64,000 nucleotides of DNA, taken from Candidatus Villigracilis affinis. Its GTDB lineage: Bacteria; Chloroflexota; Anaerolineae; Anaerolineales; Villigracilaceae. The position numbers were made by a program, and so were the translations under genes. A model generated the notes under the pieces. The model made no database searches and had not been told where the DNA came from. It was given only the letters and a program-made list of their open reading frames with translations. The stretch is taken from positions 124,001 through 188,000 of the forward strand of contig JADKEA010000025.1 of the NCBI GenBank assembly GCA_016718275.1. The letters run 5' to 3'. Shown here piece after piece: positions 62,379-64,000 of the stretch. Numbering within the stretch: the first letter of the stretch is position 1; each line of letters opens with the position of its first letter.

Positions 62379-62409
62379 AAGCGGCAGCGTGACTGCCGCT
62401 TCTTTTTTT
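62379..62409 (+). terminator. Terminator between regulator and kinase genes
   Basis: AAGCGGCAG-CGTGA-CTGCCGCTT followed by C and seven T is a complete rho-independent terminator. It lies between a response regulator and its kinase, so the kinase depends on read-through or a separate promoter, lowering its level. Confidence 0.78.
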
Positions 62410-62459
62410 CACAGAGAATTTCTCAGGTTATCCTAAACTCGCAGGATTAAACTTTTCCC

Positions 62460-63827
62460 ATGTCATTGCGTCTGCGCCTCACCCTTTTATATTCCACTTT
62501 CATGAGCGGCATTCTGCTCATCTTTGGCGCGGCAGTGTACATCCTTGTCAATGTGATCCTGCTCAATCAAGTGGACACCATGCTGGCGGGCGTAGTGCGC
62601 GATATCACGCAGGTGACCAAAGTCAACCCGATGGGCGAACTGAATTTGATCAGTCTGCCCCCGCTCGATATGACTTCGAATGCGTATGTGCAAGTATGGG
62701 GACCCGATAACAAGATCATCGCAACTTCTCCCAGTATCGGCACATTGACCAAACCCCTCGATCCATCTGGACTTGAATCTGAACTTGTCATGTACAAAGA
62801 TTCCTACCTGAATGGAGCCCACCTGCGGGTGTTGAGCGTTCCGCTCAAAGTTGGGGAACGTTTCATTGGCACACTTCAAGTCGGCGCAAGTTTGAGCGTG
62901 GTCGACGCCACGCAGGGCAATCTGCTTTCAATGATGGCGGCGATTTCAGTAGTAGCCGTTTTGCTGGCGGGGTTTGGCTCGTGGGTAATTCTGGGACGCG
63001 CCCTCTCCCCTCTCGAAGCCATCACCGAAACCGTCGATCAGATCAACCGTGCCGACGATCTATCGCGGCGCATTCCGTCACAGGAACGCTCCGAAGATGA
63101 GATCGGCGAACTGATCACTTCGTTCAATCAAACACTCGAACGTTTGGAATCGCTTTTCACTTCGCAGCAAAGATTCCTCGCCGATGTGAGTCACGAACTG
63201 CGCACGCCGCTCACCGTCATCAAAGGCAATGTGGATCTGATGCGCCACTTCAAACAGGTGGATGAAGAATCTCTCACCAGTATCGATCAGGAAGCGGGCA
63301 GGCTCACGCGCCTCGTCGGTGGTCTGCTCATGCTTGCGCAAGCTGAATCGGGAAAACTCACGCTTATACTGAAACCCGTCGAACTCGATCTTTTGCTCAC
63401 CGAAGTTTTCACTGAAATGTGCGTGCTGGCTGGAAGCAAAGTGCATGTCCACCTCAACGAGATCGATCAGGTGATGGTCAACGGTGACCGTGACCGCTTG
63501 AAACAGGTGTTGTTGAATTTAGTCGCGAATGCGATTCAGTATACGCCGCAGGGCGGGGACGTTTTCCTCAGCATGAAGAAGATCGGCGACCAGGCGCGCC
63601 TCATCATACGGGACACAGGCCCGGGCATCCCAGCAGAGGATCTGCCCCATATCTTTGATCGTTTCTACCGTGCCGAAAAATCGCGCACTCGTTCCACTTC
63701 CAGCGGATTTGGGCTGGGCTTGTCCATTGCGCAATGGATCGTGGAAAATCACGGCGGACAGATCAAGGTTGAATCAAAAGAAGGCAAGGGAACAACGTTT
63801 GTAATCTGGTTGGGGGTTGTAAAATAG
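62460..63827 (+). CDS. Sensor histidine kinase
   Basis: This 455-residue two-helix sensor kinase has membrane helices (about 10-35 and 160-182) around an extracytoplasmic domain, HAMP (about 183-235), H-box DVSHELRTPLTVIKG, N-box LLNLVANAIQYTPQGG, G1 DTGPGIP and G2 SGFGLGLSIAQWIVENHGG. It is the partner of the response regulator upstream. No strong ribosome binding site was seen before the ATG. Confidence 0.92.
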   Translation: MSLRLRLTLLYSTFMSGILLIFGAAVYILVNVILLNQVDTMLAGVVRDITQVTKVNPMGELNLISLPPLDMTSNAYVQVWGPDNKIIATSPSIGTLTKPLDPSGLESELVMYKDSYLNGAHLRVLSVPLKVGERFIGTLQVGASLSVVDATQGNLLSMMAAISVVAVLLAGFGSWVILGRALSPLEAITETVDQINRADDLSRRIPSQERSEDEIGELITSFNQTLERLESLFTSQQRFLADVSHELRTPLTVIKGNVDLMRHFKQVDEESLTSIDQEAGRLTRLVGGLLMLAQAESGKLTLILKPVELDLLLTEVFTEMCVLAGSKVHVHLNEIDQVMVNGDRDRLKQVLLNLVANAIQYTPQGGDVFLSMKKIGDQARLIIRDTGPGIPAEDLPHIFDRFYRAEKSRTRSTSSGFGLGLSIAQWIVENHGGQIKVESKEGKGTTFVIWLGVVK

Positions 63828-63852
63828 TTGGGTAGTTTGATAGTTGGGGGAA

Positions 63853-64000
63853 TTAAGGCAACCCGAGTCTCTCGTGCGCCTGACGGCATAGACTCGCTCC
63901 ATATTTCTCATACCATTCAGTGACAGCATTGCTCACGGAAAGTCCATTGCGTGCATCTTGATAGATGGGAACGCCATATTGAATGTATCTTTTCGTTTGA
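63853..64000 (-). CDS. C-terminal end of an unidentified protein (truncated by the window edge)
   Basis: An open minus-strand frame of 48 codons ends at TAA 63853-63855. It reads IQYGVPIYQDARNGLSVS then TEWYEKYGASLCRQAHERLGLP, a plausible helical C-terminus. The rest lies outside the window. It cannot be assigned to a family. Confidence 0.45.
   Translation of the reverse strand, partial: QTKRYIQYGVPIYQDARNGLSVSNAVTEWYEKYGASLCRQAHERLGLP

Noticed and set aside
1..64000. CRISPR arrays, prophage or insertion sequences
   Set aside because: No regularly spaced direct repeats, transposase or phage structural genes were seen.

Overview
The window looks like a chromosomal segment of an anaerobic, monoderm-type bacterium of the Chloroflexota, most likely Anaerolineae-like. 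This is inferred from gene content: an SLH-domain surface protein, several lipoproteins, LysM and zinc-ribbon envelope proteins, a tungsten-type aldehyde:ferredoxin oxidoreductase and a 2-oxoacid:ferredoxin oxidoreductase operon. The only RNA gene seen is one tRNA-Ser(CGA). There is no rRNA, CRISPR array or intact insertion sequence. Most of the window is ordinary chromosomal housekeeping and transport, with a few accessory patches.

Layout. 0.3-4.9 kb: a tight minus-strand operon (membrane protein, selA, zinc-ribbon membrane protein, M24 peptidase, tsaD). 5.1-7.2 kb: an aldehyde ferredoxin oxidoreductase gene broken by one missing base. 7.4-12.5 kb: a likely conflict/defence patch with a subtilisin-like protease, a small unknown protein and a convergent membrane STAND NTPase. 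12.5-17.5 kb: nitroreductase, SLH protein, sulfotransferase and a lipoprotein with a papain-like Cys/His/Asp arrangement. 17.6-20.0 kb: an arsenic regulon (ArsR-type repressor, 24-residue Cys-rich peptide, ArsP-type permease, ArsM) carrying three copies of one operator. 20.1-29.3 kb: small enzymes, an MFS exporter with an ArsR-type regulator, and LysM and CorC-like proteins. 29.5-31.8 kb: a coupled 50-residue membrane protein, selD whose active site is a selenocysteine codon (UGA) with a SECIS-like hairpin, and an SPFH protein.

31.9-35.7 kb: a four-subunit 2-oxoacid:ferredoxin oxidoreductase preceded by a PyrK-like flavin/[2Fe-2S] protein. 35.7-36.4 kb: no intact gene, only broken coding traces. 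36.4-43.7 kb: Rid protein, antiporter, and a MacAB-like efflux operon with its own two-component system (the kinase is frameshifted in a homopolymer) and a perfect tandem 11-bp repeat at its head. 43.8-48.9 kb: PhzF, aldo/keto reductase, ClpS, methyltransferase, acyltransferase and MFS. 49-53.6 kb: an apparently split glutamine-dependent NAD synthetase, tRNA-Ser with a duplicated 3' end, and two RNA-processing nucleases. 53.7-61.6 kb: envelope and sugar genes (acyltransferase, RimI-like, slipin/NfeD, WecC, WecB, secreted repeat protein, sugar-phosphate transferase). 61.7-64 kb: a two-component pair and the end of an unidentified gene.

How parts work together. selA and selD, with Sec inside SelD itself, show that this genome decodes UGA as selenocysteine, although selB and selC are not in the window. 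The arsenic genes form one circuit in which a repressor acting on a shared palindrome controls a thiol peptide, a methyltransferase and a permease of the methylarsenite-exporting type. Two genes are broken by single-base losses in short homopolymers, which is more typical of sequencing indels than of gene decay. Start codons were moved inward from the longest reading frame wherever a ribosome binding site, promoter position or family alignment demanded it.
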